Positions 44,381-53,056 of a DNA stretch of 64,000 nucleotides are shown here, one piece after another. Origin of the DNA: Solirubrobacterales bacterium (GTDB lineage: Bacteria > Actinomycetota > Thermoleophilia > Solirubrobacterales > 70-9); contig JAGQUV010000002.1 of NCBI GenBank assembly GCA_020438295.1, positions 33,626 through 97,625 on the forward strand, given 5' to 3'. Below the pieces are notes generated by a model, which was not told where the DNA came from, made no database searches, and saw only the letters and a list, made by a program, of their open reading frames with translations. Made by a program: the position numbers and the translations under genes. The first letter of the stretch is position 1. Every line of letters starts with the position of its first letter.

Positions 44381-44899
44381 TTGGCAAACCGGTATCGCAC
44401 CCACCTCCAGACGGCAGTCTCGAACAGCGCCGCCCCGTACGGATACACGCTGACCGTCTGGACCTCAGGCGCGATCATCACGCACGCCCAGGGAATCCCG
44501 ACCGGACTCGAAGCGGTCCTGTTCCTGGGTGGGGCCGTGGCCGGTTTTGCCGCAGTCGGTACCGGCGCACACGGCAGCGTGTCCGGCCTGCTGCACCCGC
44601 CGCGATCACCCAGGGTGCGTCTGTGGGGAGGTTTCCACCTGCCTTCGGTCGGCCTGGCGATCGCCGGGGCGGCGGTGGTCTCCGCCCTGGTGCAGAGTTC
44701 GCTCGCCTGGCCCCTGGTCGGCTTCGTGATCACCGCGATCTACCTCAGCGTGATCGCCGCCCAGTTCACGATCGCCGACTCGACCCGGCAGGCCTCCGGC
44801 GAGGACGACGAAGGGGAGCGGCCGGATGCTGGGAGCGCGCCCGGGTCGGGGGAGGTCCCGGGGACGGCGGACCGCCCCGGAACGACGGACGGCGGGTAA
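44381..44899 (+). CDS. Four-helix membrane protein of unknown function
   Basis: A 172-residue protein that I do not recognise, with four hydrophobic helices (YGYTLTVWTSGAIITHAQG, AVLFLGGAVAGFAAVG, GLAIAGAAVVSALVQ, LVGFVITAIYLSVIAA) and a cytoplasmic Glu/Asp/Gly/Pro-rich tail from residue ~130. Few start codons exist; a TTG at 44381 is best although the ribosome site is poor, so the N-terminus is uncertain. It is divergent from the MOSC gene and converges on the aldehyde dehydrogenase gene with 13 nt between stops. Confidence 0.55.
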   Translation: MANRYRTHLQTAVSNSAAPYGYTLTVWTSGAIITHAQGIPTGLEAVLFLGGAVAGFAAVGTGAHGSVSGLLHPPRSPRVRLWGGFHLPSVGLAIAGAAVVSALVQSSLAWPLVGFVITAIYLSVIAAQFTIADSTRQASGEDDEGERPDAGSAPGSGEVPGTADRPGTTDGG

Positions 44900-44912
44900 C
44901 CGGACCGGCCGG

Positions 44913-46517
44913 TCAGTTCCCGCGTCGGGTGACCCGCTTGCCGATCTCCAGCAGCGGACCGGCGCCGTGTTTGATCGCCTCGACCTTCTGGCCGCTCTTG
45001 CCGTAGAGCAGCCGCGCAGACGAGCGGATCGCCTGGGAGAAGGTCTCGTCGTACGGGTGCCACCAGAAATTGCGGGTCAGGCCCGGCTCGTAGGTGATCA
45101 GCTTGAGGTTGACGCACTCGTAGAAGCCGAACTTCGAGTGCGAACGCCCCAGTCCGGAATCCTTGACCCCGCCCCAGGAGCACTGGCAGGCGCCGTGGGT
45201 GAACATGTGGTCGTTGATCCAGACCATCCCGGACTCGATCCGGCCGGCGATCCGCTCGCCCCGCTGGCGGTCTCCGGTCCAGACCGAAGCGCCCAGGCCG
45301 AACTCCGAGTCGTTGGCCTTCTCCAGCGCCTCCTGCTCGGAGCGCACGGTCATGATCGGCAGGACCGGGCCGAAGATCTCCTCTTTCATGATCCTCATCT
45401 CGTGGGTCACGCCGGTCAGCACGGTCGGCGCAATGAAGTTGCCGGAAAAGCCCTCGATCTCGACCGGCCCGCCACAGCGACGCTCGGCCCCGTTTGCGAT
45501 CGCGTCATCGACCAGCTCACAGACCAGTTCGTACTGGTCCTCCGAGACCATCGGACCGATCTCGGTGTCGGTCCGGGTCGGGTCCCCGACCCGGAGTGCG
45601 GCGGCGGCGCTGACCACTCCGTCGACGAACCGCTCGCTCACCTCCTCCATCACGTAGGCCCGCTCGATCCCGGAACAGGTCTGGCCCGCGTTGGCGAACC
45701 CGCCCCAGACCGCGCCCGAGACCGCGAAATCGAGATTGGCGTCCGGCAGCACGATCATCGGATCCTTGCCGCCGAGCTCGAGCACGCAGCCCTTCATCAG
45801 CCTGGCGCACTCCTCGCCGACCTTGTAGCCGACCGGGACCGAGCCGGTGAAGAAGACCTTGCCGACGCTCGACCTGGTCAGCGCGTCCCCGACCTGGCCA
45901 CCCCCGTGAACCGTTCGGACCAATCCCTGGGGGAACCCCGCGTCCTCGAACACGCGCTGGATCGCTTCCCCGAGCAACGGAGTCAGGCTGGCCGGCTTCA
46001 GCACCACGCCGTTACCGGCCATCAGGGCGATCGCGATTTCCTGCATCGGGATCGTCCAGGGGTAGTTCCACGGGGCGATCACCCCGACCACGCCGATCGG
46101 CTCGAAGCGGAACCTGGAGCGTTTCGTCTTGAAGATCGCCTGGGGAAAGCGGATCTTCTCGTCCCGCAGGATCTTCGGTCCCTCCTTCGCGCACCAACGG
46201 AGCGCGTCGATCGACGGGACCAGCTCCATCGTGTACGACTCCGCGATCGGCTTGCCCTGCTCGGCCGTGAGCAGTTCGGCCGTCTCGTCGAGCCGGTCAA
46301 GCAGCACGGTGGCCGCGCGCCGCATGTAGACGGCCCGGTCTTCCGGAGTCAGCTCGGCCCAGGCCGGCTGTATCGCCTCGACTTCACTGACGATTCCCTG
46401 TACCTGGTCGGGCGTGATGGTCGAGACCGAGCCGACCACATCGCCGGTGGCCGGGTTGAGTGATTCCAGGGTGCCCGCGGGGGCGGACTTCTTTTTTGAG
46501 GGGGTCACGAGCGGCAT
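44913..46517 (-). CDS. Aldehyde dehydrogenase family protein
   Basis: An NAD(P)-dependent aldehyde dehydrogenase, 534 residues. The cofactor region is GVIAPWNYPWTIPMQEIAIA, the catalytic Glu is in CVLELGGKDPMIVLPDA, and the catalytic Cys is in NAGQTCSGIERAYV. The C-terminus is longer than average by ~25 residues and basic. ATG 46517 (MPLVTPSKKK) is chosen: TACACT ends 6 nt before it, and the frame upstream is non-homologous. The substrate cannot be assigned. Confidence 0.92.
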   Translation of the reverse strand: MPLVTPSKKKSAPAGTLESLNPATGDVVGSVSTITPDQVQGIVSEVEAIQPAWAELTPEDRAVYMRRAATVLLDRLDETAELLTAEQGKPIAESYTMELVPSIDALRWCAKEGPKILRDEKIRFPQAIFKTKRSRFRFEPIGVVGVIAPWNYPWTIPMQEIAIALMAGNGVVLKPASLTPLLGEAIQRVFEDAGFPQGLVRTVHGGGQVGDALTRSSVGKVFFTGSVPVGYKVGEECARLMKGCVLELGGKDPMIVLPDANLDFAVSGAVWGGFANAGQTCSGIERAYVMEEVSERFVDGVVSAAAALRVGDPTRTDTEIGPMVSEDQYELVCELVDDAIANGAERRCGGPVEIEGFSGNFIAPTVLTGVTHEMRIMKEEIFGPVLPIMTVRSEQEALEKANDSEFGLGASVWTGDRQRGERIAGRIESGMVWINDHMFTHGACQCSWGGVKDSGLGRSHSKFGFYECVNLKLITYEPGLTRNFWWHPYDETFSQAIRSSARLLYGKSGQKVEAIKHGAGPLLEIGKRVTRRGN

Positions 46518-46523
46518 CGGACA

Positions 46524-46529
46524 AGTGTA
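46524..46529 (-). promoter_or_regulatory. Putative -10 element of the aldehyde dehydrogenase gene (TACACT)
   Basis: TACACT on the minus strand lies 6 nt before the ATG at 46517. Confidence 0.35.
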
Positions 46530-46578
46530 GCCCGGGACCGCGCCGGCGTCCGATCCCGACCGCAGCGGAAAGGAGACT

Positions 46579-46611
46579 GGAGCCGGCCGGCTGATCCGCC
46601 GGGCCGGCTCC
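46579..46611 (-). terminator. GC-rich hairpin downstream of rarA
   Basis: Near-perfect stem GGAGCCGGCC-GGC / GCCGGGCCGGCTCC with one bulge and a short loop (TGATCC), located in the 232-nt gap between the rarA stop and the aldehyde dehydrogenase start. It could terminate rarA. A T-run is absent, so this is tentative. The rest of the gap shows nothing recognisable. Confidence 0.35.
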
Positions 46612-46749
46612 GAGGTCAAACCGGTCGGAGACCCCCAGTCCGAGCCTCCGACCGACGATGCACCCTTCATGGCGTCTTGCTCAAGCCGGGTCGCATACAA
46701 GAAAACCCCGCGGCCGGTCCCGAGTTGTGCCTGACCTGCTTAAGGCTGT

Positions 46750-48123
46750 CTAAGCGTTCGACCCACCGGCCGGGCCGGGGCCACCACCCGGTCCACCGGC
46801 CCGCGACCGGATCCGTTCGGCCGCCAGCCGGCGGCGCTCCAGTTCGGCTTCGAACCCGTACCCGGTCGGTTCGTAGAAGGTCGTCCCCTCCAGTTCGGGC
46901 GGCAGCATCGGCTGATCGGTCACCCCACCCGGCTCATCGTGCGGATAGCGGTAACCCTGGCCCCGGCCGAGCTTCTTCGCACCGGCGTAGCTCGAGTCGC
47001 GCAGGTGGTCCGGGGGCAGCTTCGGGCCGGCGGCCCTGACTTCCGCCCGGGCCCGGTTCAGCCCTACGTATGACGCGTTCGACTTCGGTGCCAGGGCCAG
47101 ATAAGTGGCGGCCTGGGCGAGGTTGATCGCGGCTTCCGGAAGTCCCACGCGGTCGACCGCCGCCGCGGCGGCCGTGGCGACCAGCAGCGCCTGAGGGTCG
47201 GCGTTGCTTATGTCCTCGGAGGCGAGGATGACCATGCGGCGGGCGATGAAGCGGGGATCTTCGCCGCCTTCGATCATCACCGCCAGGTAGTAGAGCGAGG
47301 CGTCGGCGTCGGATCCCCGGGTGGCCTTGATCCAGGCAGAGGTGTAGTCGAAGTGGTGGTCGCCGCCCTTGTCGTAGCCGATCGCCTGGGCCTGGAGCGC
47401 GTCTTCGATCTCGGTGACCCCGGCCTCGCCGCCGGCCGCCGCCACCCGCTCCAGGCCGGCCAGGGCCGTCCTCGCGTCGCCACCGGCCCGCTCGGCCAGC
47501 AGGTCGAGCGCTTCCGGGGCGACGGTCACCTGCCCGGCCACACCGCGGTCTCCGTCGGACAGGGCCCGGTCGAGCAGGACCCGTATCTCGGACGGCCCCA
47601 GCTCGGTCAGCTCGTAGACCTGGCAGCGCGAGATCAGCGCCGAATTGACTTCGAAGTACGGGTTCTCGGTGGTCGCCCCGATCAGGGTCAGGACTCCGCT
47701 CTCGACCGCCGGCAACAGGGCATCCTGCTGCGCCTTGTTGAACCGGTGGATCTCGTCGAGGAACAGCACGGTGCGGCGGTCCGAGAGACGGCGGCGCTGC
47801 TCGGCCCGTTCGATCACGGCCCGGATCTCGGCCCGGCCGGCGTTGACCGCCGACTTTTCCTCGAATGCCCCGTCGGACGCGGTGGCGACGATCCGCGCGA
47901 GCGTGGTCTTGCCGCTGCCGGGCGGACCGTACAGGATGGCGCTGTGAGGCCGCCCGGCCTCGATCGCCCCCCGCAGGGACGTGCCGGGACCGAGAATGTG
48001 TTCCTGGCCGACCAGGTCGTCCAGCCTGACCGGCCGCATCCTGGCGGCCAGCGGCGCGTCCCTTTCCGGTTCGGCCACTGGAGCCGGGCCGCGTTCATCG
48101 GAATTAAACAACTGATCGTCCAT
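46750..48123 (-). CDS. rarA: Replication-associated recombination protein A (RarA/MgsA AAA ATPase)
   Basis: A 457-residue AAA+ ATPase related to clamp loaders that acts at stalled replication forks. Features: MRPVRLDDLVGQEHILGPG, Walker A ILYGPPGSGKTTLARI, Walker B VLFLDEIHRFNKAQQDALL, sensor IGATTENPYFEVN, and the C-terminal tetramerisation domain (YDKGGDHHFDYTSAWIKATRGSDADASLYYLA...). The C-terminus ends in a Gly/Pro-rich tail. It is divergent from the TSUP gene; the 150-nt gap contains TAGACA near that gene. Confidence 0.94.
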   Translation of the reverse strand: MDDQLFNSDERGPAPVAEPERDAPLAARMRPVRLDDLVGQEHILGPGTSLRGAIEAGRPHSAILYGPPGSGKTTLARIVATASDGAFEEKSAVNAGRAEIRAVIERAEQRRRLSDRRTVLFLDEIHRFNKAQQDALLPAVESGVLTLIGATTENPYFEVNSALISRCQVYELTELGPSEIRVLLDRALSDGDRGVAGQVTVAPEALDLLAERAGGDARTALAGLERVAAAGGEAGVTEIEDALQAQAIGYDKGGDHHFDYTSAWIKATRGSDADASLYYLAVMIEGGEDPRFIARRMVILASEDISNADPQALLVATAAAAAVDRVGLPEAAINLAQAATYLALAPKSNASYVGLNRARAEVRAAGPKLPPDHLRDSSYAGAKKLGRGQGYRYPHDEPGGVTDQPMLPPELEGTTFYEPTGYGFEAELERRRLAAERIRSRAGGPGGGPGPAGGSNA

Positions 48124-48273
48124 CGCTCACGAGTATGAAGACGCGCCCGGTGGATTCTTTCCGCCAGGCGACCCGTTCCGAAAACGGGACGAGCCGGTCG
48201 GCTCCTTCCGGAAGCGAGGCGGGCCGATCGCTTTTCCGTCCGGCCGTTCCCACTCCGTGGTAGACAATCCCCG

Positions 48274-49038
48274 ATGAGCCCAGCCGAAATCGCCCTCCTC
48301 TTCGGCTGGTCGTTCGCCGTCTCGTTCGCCGGCGGCACGGTCGGACTGGTGCTCGGCAACCTGCGCCTGCCGGTCGTGGTGCTGATCGGGAGCTCAGCCG
48401 CCGCGGCCGCCGGCGCCAACGTCGCGATATCCGGGGCGGCGGCATTGACCGCGGCGATAGTGCATTGGCAGCACGGCCGGGTCGATCTGCGGCTGTTCCT
48501 CTGGATGGCGCCGAGCTCGCTGGTCGGGGCGATCGCCGGCGGCCTGCTCACCGGCGTCCTCCCGGAGCGCTTCCTGCTGGCCGCGATCTCGATCGTCGTG
48601 CTGTACGGGGCGGTCGAGATCTGGCGGATGAGGCGGCCGGCGGACCCGACCGCAGGCTCGTCCCCGCAGAAGGCCAATCTGCTGATCGAGGCAGTCCTGA
48701 TCGGGTTCGCGGTGGGGCTGCTGGGTGGGTTCGTCGGCCTGATCCTGGGGTCGCTCCGGCTTCCGGCCATGCTCAAGTACATGGGGGTGAGACCGAAGAG
48801 CGCGGCCGGGACCAATGCGGCGGTCGGTGTGGTAGTCGGGGTCGGAGGGCTGGTCGGCCACCTTCCGGGCGGGATCGACTGGGGGATCCTGCTGGTCGGT
48901 GCCGCGGCGGCGATCCCGGCCGCGTGGCTCGGGGCGAGGTTCACCGGAAGGATCAGCGAAGACCTGCTGCTCCAGGCGTTCACCGCGATCCTGATCGTCT
49001 CCGGTCTGGCCATGGCCGTCCAGGCGATCACCGCCTGA
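48274..49038 (+). CDS. TauE/SafE (TSUP) family membrane exporter
   Basis: A 254-residue membrane protein with about eight helices in two related halves. The family glycine-rich motifs are AGGTVGLVLGNLRLPV in the first half and LLGGFVGLILGSLRLPAML in the second. TSUP proteins move sulfonates, sulfite or other small anions, but the substrate is not predictable. A GACAAT/TAGACA box is 5-7 nt before the ATG. It is followed 73 nt later by the peptidase gene. Confidence 0.87.
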   Translation: MSPAEIALLFGWSFAVSFAGGTVGLVLGNLRLPVVVLIGSSAAAAAGANVAISGAAALTAAIVHWQHGRVDLRLFLWMAPSSLVGAIAGGLLTGVLPERFLLAAISIVVLYGAVEIWRMRRPADPTAGSSPQKANLLIEAVLIGFAVGLLGGFVGLILGSLRLPAMLKYMGVRPKSAAGTNAAVGVVVGVGGLVGHLPGGIDWGILLVGAAAAIPAAWLGARFTGRISEDLLLQAFTAILIVSGLAMAVQAITA

Positions 49039-49099
49039 CCCGAACCACCGCGTCCCGTCCCCTTGAAGACGAGCGCCCGGCGCGGGGGCGGGCCGGTGG

Positions 49100-49105
49100 G
49101 ATAAT
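49100..49105 (+). promoter_or_regulatory. Putative -10 element of the M20 peptidase gene (GATAAT)
   Basis: GATAAT lies 6 nt before the ATG at 49112, close to the sigma-70 consensus and at the leaderless spacing. Confidence 0.45.
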
Positions 49106-49111
49106 CGGACG

Positions 49112-50425
49112 ATGCGCGCACCCGACCTACTGCAGCGGCTGATCCGGTTCAACACGGTCAACCCGCCCGGCAACGAGGGTGAGGCGCTGGCCTACCTCGA
49201 GGGGCTGCTCGAAGAAGCCGGCTGGGAGTGCGAGTTGCTGTCCGGGGTGCCCGGCCGACCGAACCTCGTCGCCCGGCTCCGCGGGGCCGGACCGGGCCCC
49301 AACCTGGCCCTGATCAGCCACATCGACACGGTGCCGGCAGACCCGGCCGAGTGGCAGCGCGATCCATGGTCCGGCGACCTGGTCGACGGCTACGTCTGGG
49401 GACGGGGAGCGCTCGACATGAAAGACCAGGTGGCGGCCGAGACCGCGGCCTGCCTGGCACTGGCCGAATCCGGGTGGCGCCCGGCCGGTGGCGATCTGCT
49501 TCTGGTGGTCGCCGCCGACGAGGAGACCGGGGCCCACCACGGAGCCAAGTGGCTCTGCGAGACCGTTCCCGACAAGGTCCGCTGCGACTGGGTGGTCAAC
49601 GAGGGGGCCGGCGAGCTGGTCAGCATGGGCGACCACCGCTTCTTCACCCTCTCGGTCGGCGAGAAGGGCACCTTCCGGTTCACGATCCGGGCCAGCGGGG
49701 TGGCCGGCCACGGCTCGATCCCCGGCGTGGGCGACAACGCGTTGCTGAAACTCGCCCCGGTCCTGCCCCGCCTCCGGCAACAGCCGCCGCGCGAGTCGAC
49801 CCCGGACACCGACCGTTTCCTCGAGCGCCTGCTCGGCCGCGTCCCGGGCGATCTCGATGCCGCCCTGGCCGAGATCGAGGCGGCCGACCCACTGCTGGCC
49901 AAGCTGCTGGCCGATCCGATGCTCGGGGTCACGCTGGCCCCGACCATGGCCGGCGCGTCGGACCGGGAGAACGTGATCCCTTCCCGGGCCGAGCTGGTGG
50001 TCGACTGCCGGACCCCGCCCGGGATGACCGGAGACGAGGCCCTGGAGCGGATCGAGTCGATCGTCGGCGACGGCGACTGGGTGATCGAGTTCAACGACCC
50101 GGTGGTAGGGAACCGTTCCGACTACGAGGGACCGCTGGCCGACGCGATCGAGGCGTGGGTCGAGCTGACGGAGCCGGGCACCGAGGTACTGCCACTGGTC
50201 ATGCCCGGTTTCTCGGACTCCCACTGGTTCCGCAAGGCGTTCGGCGCGACCGTGTTCGGCTTCTGTCCCCAGACCGCGATGAGCCTGGCCGAGACCAAGC
50301 CACTGGTCCACGGCGCCGACGAACGGGTGGCCGTCGCGGACGTCGAGCTGATGGAGAACCTGTTCACCTGGCTGCCGCCCCGGCTGCTCGGTACCGCCGC
50401 GGTGCCAGGATCGTCCGGCAGCTAG
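49112..50425 (+). CDS. M20/M28-type metallopeptidase (ArgE/DapE-like)
   Basis: A 437-residue zinc amidohydrolase. Metal ligands: His in LISHIDTVPADPAEW, the bridging Asp in GRGALDMKDQVAAE, catalytic Glu-Glu in AADEETGAHHGAKW, and the dimerisation domain between (FRFTIRASGVAGHGS). The length and motifs fit the ArgE/DapE/ACY1/CPG2 family, whose members cleave acyl-amino acids or dipeptides. The substrate is not assignable. The TAG stop is part of the TAGGAT box before the next gene. Confidence 0.9.
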   Translation: MRAPDLLQRLIRFNTVNPPGNEGEALAYLEGLLEEAGWECELLSGVPGRPNLVARLRGAGPGPNLALISHIDTVPADPAEWQRDPWSGDLVDGYVWGRGALDMKDQVAAETAACLALAESGWRPAGGDLLLVVAADEETGAHHGAKWLCETVPDKVRCDWVVNEGAGELVSMGDHRFFTLSVGEKGTFRFTIRASGVAGHGSIPGVGDNALLKLAPVLPRLRQQPPRESTPDTDRFLERLLGRVPGDLDAALAEIEAADPLLAKLLADPMLGVTLAPTMAGASDRENVIPSRAELVVDCRTPPGMTGDEALERIESIVGDGDWVIEFNDPVVGNRSDYEGPLADAIEAWVELTEPGTEVLPLVMPGFSDSHWFRKAFGATVFGFCPQTAMSLAETKPLVHGADERVAVADVELMENLFTWLPPRLLGTAAVPGSSGS

Positions 50426-50428
50426 GAT
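50423..50428 (+). promoter_or_regulatory. Putative -10 element (TAGGAT) overlapping the peptidase stop codon
   Basis: TAGGAT lies 9 nt before the epimerase ATG; its TAG is the stop codon of the preceding peptidase gene. Confidence 0.3.
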
Positions 50429-50437
50429 TCCGGCCCC

Positions 50438-50851
50438 ATGTTCAACCGCATAGACCACATCGGCGTCGCGGTCGAGGACCTCGACGCGGCGATCAAGCTC
50501 TACGAACGCAGCTTCGAGATGGAGCTGGTGCACCGCGAGACGGTCGAGTCACAGGGGGTCGAAGCCGTTCTGCTCGACGTCGGCGAAGGACACATCGAGC
50601 TTCTGGCGCCGCTCGGGCCGGATACCCCGGTCGGCAAGTTCCTCGCGAAAAAGGGCCCCGGCATCCACCACGTCGCCTACTCGGTCGACGACATCGACAA
50701 AGCGCTGGCCCAGGTCGAGGCGCTCGGGATGAAGATGATCGACCGCACCCCGCGAACCGGGATCCGCGGTAGCCGGGTCGCGTTCGTACATCCGGCGGCG
50801 ACCGGATCCGTTCTGACCGAGATCGTCCAGCCCGCGGAAGGCGCCCACTGA
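50438..50851 (+). CDS. mce: Methylmalonyl-CoA epimerase
   Basis: A 137-residue VOC-fold enzyme interconverting (R)- and (S)-methylmalonyl-CoA in propionate/odd-chain fatty acid metabolism. Metal ligands: His in FNRIDHIGVAVEDLD, Glu in EGHIELLAPLG, His in GPGIHHVAYSVDD and Glu in LTEIVQP. The length is exactly that of the family. Its ATG stop overlap (TGATG) with the next small gene suggests a two-gene unit. The mutase is not in the window. Confidence 0.93.
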   Translation: MFNRIDHIGVAVEDLDAAIKLYERSFEMELVHRETVESQGVEAVLLDVGEGHIELLAPLGPDTPVGKFLAKKGPGIHHVAYSVDDIDKALAQVEALGMKMIDRTPRTGIRGSRVAFVHPAATGSVLTEIVQPAEGAH

Positions 50852-51063
50852 TGTCGCTGCTCAACCGGGTCGAGATCGGATTCGAAGGGGGCCAGGTGCT
50901 GCCGGTACGACTGAGCGACGAACACCTGATCGAACTTCGCGGCGCGCTCGGCGCGGGCGAGGGTTGGCACGAAATCGTCAACGAAGAAGGCACGCTGGCG
51001 GTCGACCTGGCCAAGGTCATCTTCGTGCGGATTTCCTCTTCGGATCAGAAGGTCGGCTTCTAG
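50851..51063 (+). CDS. Small hypothetical protein coupled to the epimerase gene
   Basis: A 70-residue soluble protein that I do not recognise, with three probable beta-strands and a helix (SLLNRVEIGFEGGQVLPVRL, then LIELRGALGAGEGWHEIV). It overlaps the mce stop by one base (TGATG), so it is translationally coupled and may assist or regulate the epimerase, or be unrelated. Confidence 0.65.
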   Translation: MSLLNRVEIGFEGGQVLPVRLSDEHLIELRGALGAGEGWHEIVNEEGTLAVDLAKVIFVRISSSDQKVGF

Positions 51064-51098
51064 CCGGCCGGTGGACGGCTCCGGGCGATAGCCGGGCG

Positions 51099-51632
51099 AT
51101 GAAAGACGCCGACCAATCCCTGCTCTACCTGATGCGGACCCGCGGCCACGCCCGGTGGGCCGAGCGGGCCGCGCAGGTGATCGCCAAGAGCGGCGAGAAC
51201 GGATACCTCTGGTTCGGGATCGGCCTGCTCGGGGCGGCGGTCGACCGGCCGCGGAGCCGACGCTGGCTCGCCGCCTCGCTGGTCGGTCCAGCCGCGATCG
51301 GGTTCAACTTCGGGATCAAGCTGCTGGTGAAGAGACCGCGACCCCGGCTCGAGGGCCTGCCTCCGCTGGGTGGCGCCCCTTCGTCGCTCTCCTTTCCTTC
51401 CGCCCATGCGACCGCATCGTTCGCCGCCGCTACCGCGATGACGCGGATCGAACCGCGCGCCGGGACGGCCCTGTTCGCGGCGGCCGCATTGATGGCGGCG
51501 ACCCGGCCCTACCTCGGCATGCACTACCCCTCGGACGTTCTGGCCGGGGCCGCGCTCGGCTCGGCGCTCGGCGCGTCGGTACCGCTGCCCGGCCCGCATC
51601 CGGGACCCGCCACCGGCGAGCCAACCCGCTAG
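51099..51632 (+). CDS. PAP2-type phosphatase, membrane-bound
   Basis: A 177-residue lipid-phosphate phosphatase. The three phosphatase motifs are KLLVKRPRPRLEG (KxxxxxxRP), LSFPSAHATASFAAA (PSAH in place of PSGH) and RPYLGMHYPSDVLAG (RxxxxxHxxxD). About five helices are present. Possible roles are undecaprenyl-pyrophosphate or phosphatidate dephosphorylation. The ATG at 51099 begins the family homology; the frame is open upstream inside the small gene. Confidence 0.88.
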   Translation: MKDADQSLLYLMRTRGHARWAERAAQVIAKSGENGYLWFGIGLLGAAVDRPRSRRWLAASLVGPAAIGFNFGIKLLVKRPRPRLEGLPPLGGAPSSLSFPSAHATASFAAATAMTRIEPRAGTALFAAAALMAATRPYLGMHYPSDVLAGAALGSALGASVPLPGPHPGPATGEPTR

Positions 51633-51730
51633 GCGGGGTGGGTGCACTTTCAGTGCCATACGTACAGCAAATGCACCCACTCGCACCTGATCGCGCACTC
51701 GCGCCCGGCCCCGGCCCGGCTGTGGCCGGC

Positions 51731-51828
51731 CGGCGACGTACCGGGCGTGGCCACCCGAACCCGCGCGGTCCACGCTGCCCGGCGAAGTGCCGGGCGTGAC
51801 CATCCGGTCCCGCGCCGTCCGCGGTGCC
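51731..51828. repeat. Two tandem copies of a 49-bp unit
   Basis: Copies 51731-51779 and 51780-51828 align over 49 bases with 9 differences and no gaps, directly before the spoIID-like stop codon at 51830. They fill the second half of the 197-nt convergent gap after the PAP2 gene. A 9-bp inverted repeat (51638-51646 and 51672-51680) with a 25-nt loop lies in the first half. Confidence 0.6.
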
Positions 51829-51829
51829 G

Positions 51830-53056
51830 CTACTTGCGGCGGATGCCGAGGATCAGGCGGTCGGGCAGGCCGAGTGCGGACTGGAGCGAGTCGCCGCGGA
51901 TCTTCGCCGTCCCGCGGGTTCCGTAGAGACGGGCCCAGATTACCCTGGGCGACCTGCCGCGCTTGGTCACCTTGACCCGCTTCAGGCTGCCTTTGACCTT
52001 GAGATAGCTCGAGAGGCGGTCGTTGATCTCGCGTTGCGAGAACCGGTAGGTCCAGCGGTGCATCGGCGAGATCGAATCGTACGGGTCGTTGACGCTCTTC
52101 AGGTACGGGACCGGCTCGCCGAACCAGACGTTCTCGACGTTCTCGGTCCGGCCGCCGGAGGTGTCGAAGAAGAAGGTCTGGGCGATCCGGTTGCGGTAGG
52201 AGGCGACCCGGCTGGAGGTCTTCTGCGCGGCCTGGTTGGTGCGGACCGTCTCGGATGAGACGCCTCCATAAACCTGGCTGCGTGTATCCGGGTAGAGGTC
52301 GAATCCGTTCCCGTCTATGCCGGACGCGAGCGCGTATGAACGGGCGGCGACCGCCTGTGCCTTGAGCGACTCCATCGGCCAGCTGGAGATCACTTCGTTG
52401 GCGATCACGCCCTTGACGTACGCGTTTATCGGCACGACATTGATCAGGTTGAGCGAGCCGCGGGGGTCCTGGCTCGGGACCACCTTGACCCCACCCCTGT
52501 AGGCGCCGTAGCCGTTGAACGTGACCCGGCCGTCGTGCCCGGACTGGAGCAGGGGCCCGCAGTTGGCGATCGCCTTGCCGTTCCGGCGGGTGAGGACCAC
52601 ACGACGCCCGTTGAGCCTGGCGCCATAGGTCCTCTTCCGGCTCAGCTTCCGCCCACAGGCACTTTCGATCCCGGAAAAGCGGACCGGGGAAGACGCGACG
52701 GCGAGCAGCACCCTGACGTTGCGGGCCTTCCTCAGCTTCGAGACCCGGGTGCCCTTGTAGTAGTGGCGGATTATCTCGGTCGCCGACGAACCCTTCTCGG
52801 CCATGCCGTAGGCGCCCCACTGGCTCATCCCCACACCGTGGCCGAAGCCGCCCCCCTTGACCACCCACTTCCCCGCGGCCGCGTCCGCCGGGGCGGGGGC
52901 CAGCGAGACGAAGGCCAGCGCGACGGCCGCCAGCAGCAGGACGGGAGCCGGCCGGCGGCGCAGGACCGCGATCCCCGGCCCGACCGGCCCGGCGTCCGCC
53001 GGCCCGGCACGGTCGGCCCGCGGGGGCACATGCCGGTCTCCCGCTCGCTCAGCCAT
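51830..53056 (-). CDS. Secreted SpoIID/LytB-domain protein
   Basis: A 408-residue exported protein related to sporulation-type lytic transglycosylases. A ~35-residue Pro/Arg-rich N-terminus precedes the signal helix (LLLAAVALAFVSLAPAPADA). The SpoIID domain contains KGGGFGHGVGMSQWGAYGMAEKG, characteristic of the family, NLINVVPINAYVKGVIANEVISSWPMESLKAQAVAARSYA, and the DTRSQVYGG segment. Cysteines may form disulfides. The catalytic activity of relatives is peptidoglycan strand cleavage; sporulation is not implied, as many non-sporulating actinobacteria have such proteins. The ATG is in a 28-bp duplication. Confidence 0.9.
   Translation of the reverse strand: MAERAGDRHVPPRADRAGPADAGPVGPGIAVLRRRPAPVLLLAAVALAFVSLAPAPADAAAGKWVVKGGGFGHGVGMSQWGAYGMAEKGSSATEIIRHYYKGTRVSKLRKARNVRVLLAVASSPVRFSGIESACGRKLSRKRTYGARLNGRRVVLTRRNGKAIANCGPLLQSGHDGRVTFNGYGAYRGGVKVVPSQDPRGSLNLINVVPINAYVKGVIANEVISSWPMESLKAQAVAARSYALASGIDGNGFDLYPDTRSQVYGGVSSETVRTNQAAQKTSSRVASYRNRIAQTFFFDTSGGRTENVENVWFGEPVPYLKSVNDPYDSISPMHRWTYRFSQREINDRLSSYLKVKGSLKRVKVTKRGRSPRVIWARLYGTRGTAKIRGDSLQSALGLPDRLILGIRRK

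Noticed and set aside
51638..51680. 9-bp inverted repeat with a 25-nt loop after the PAP2 gene
   Set aside because: The stem is short for the loop size and no T-run follows; it is weak as a terminator and is mentioned only in the repeat entry.
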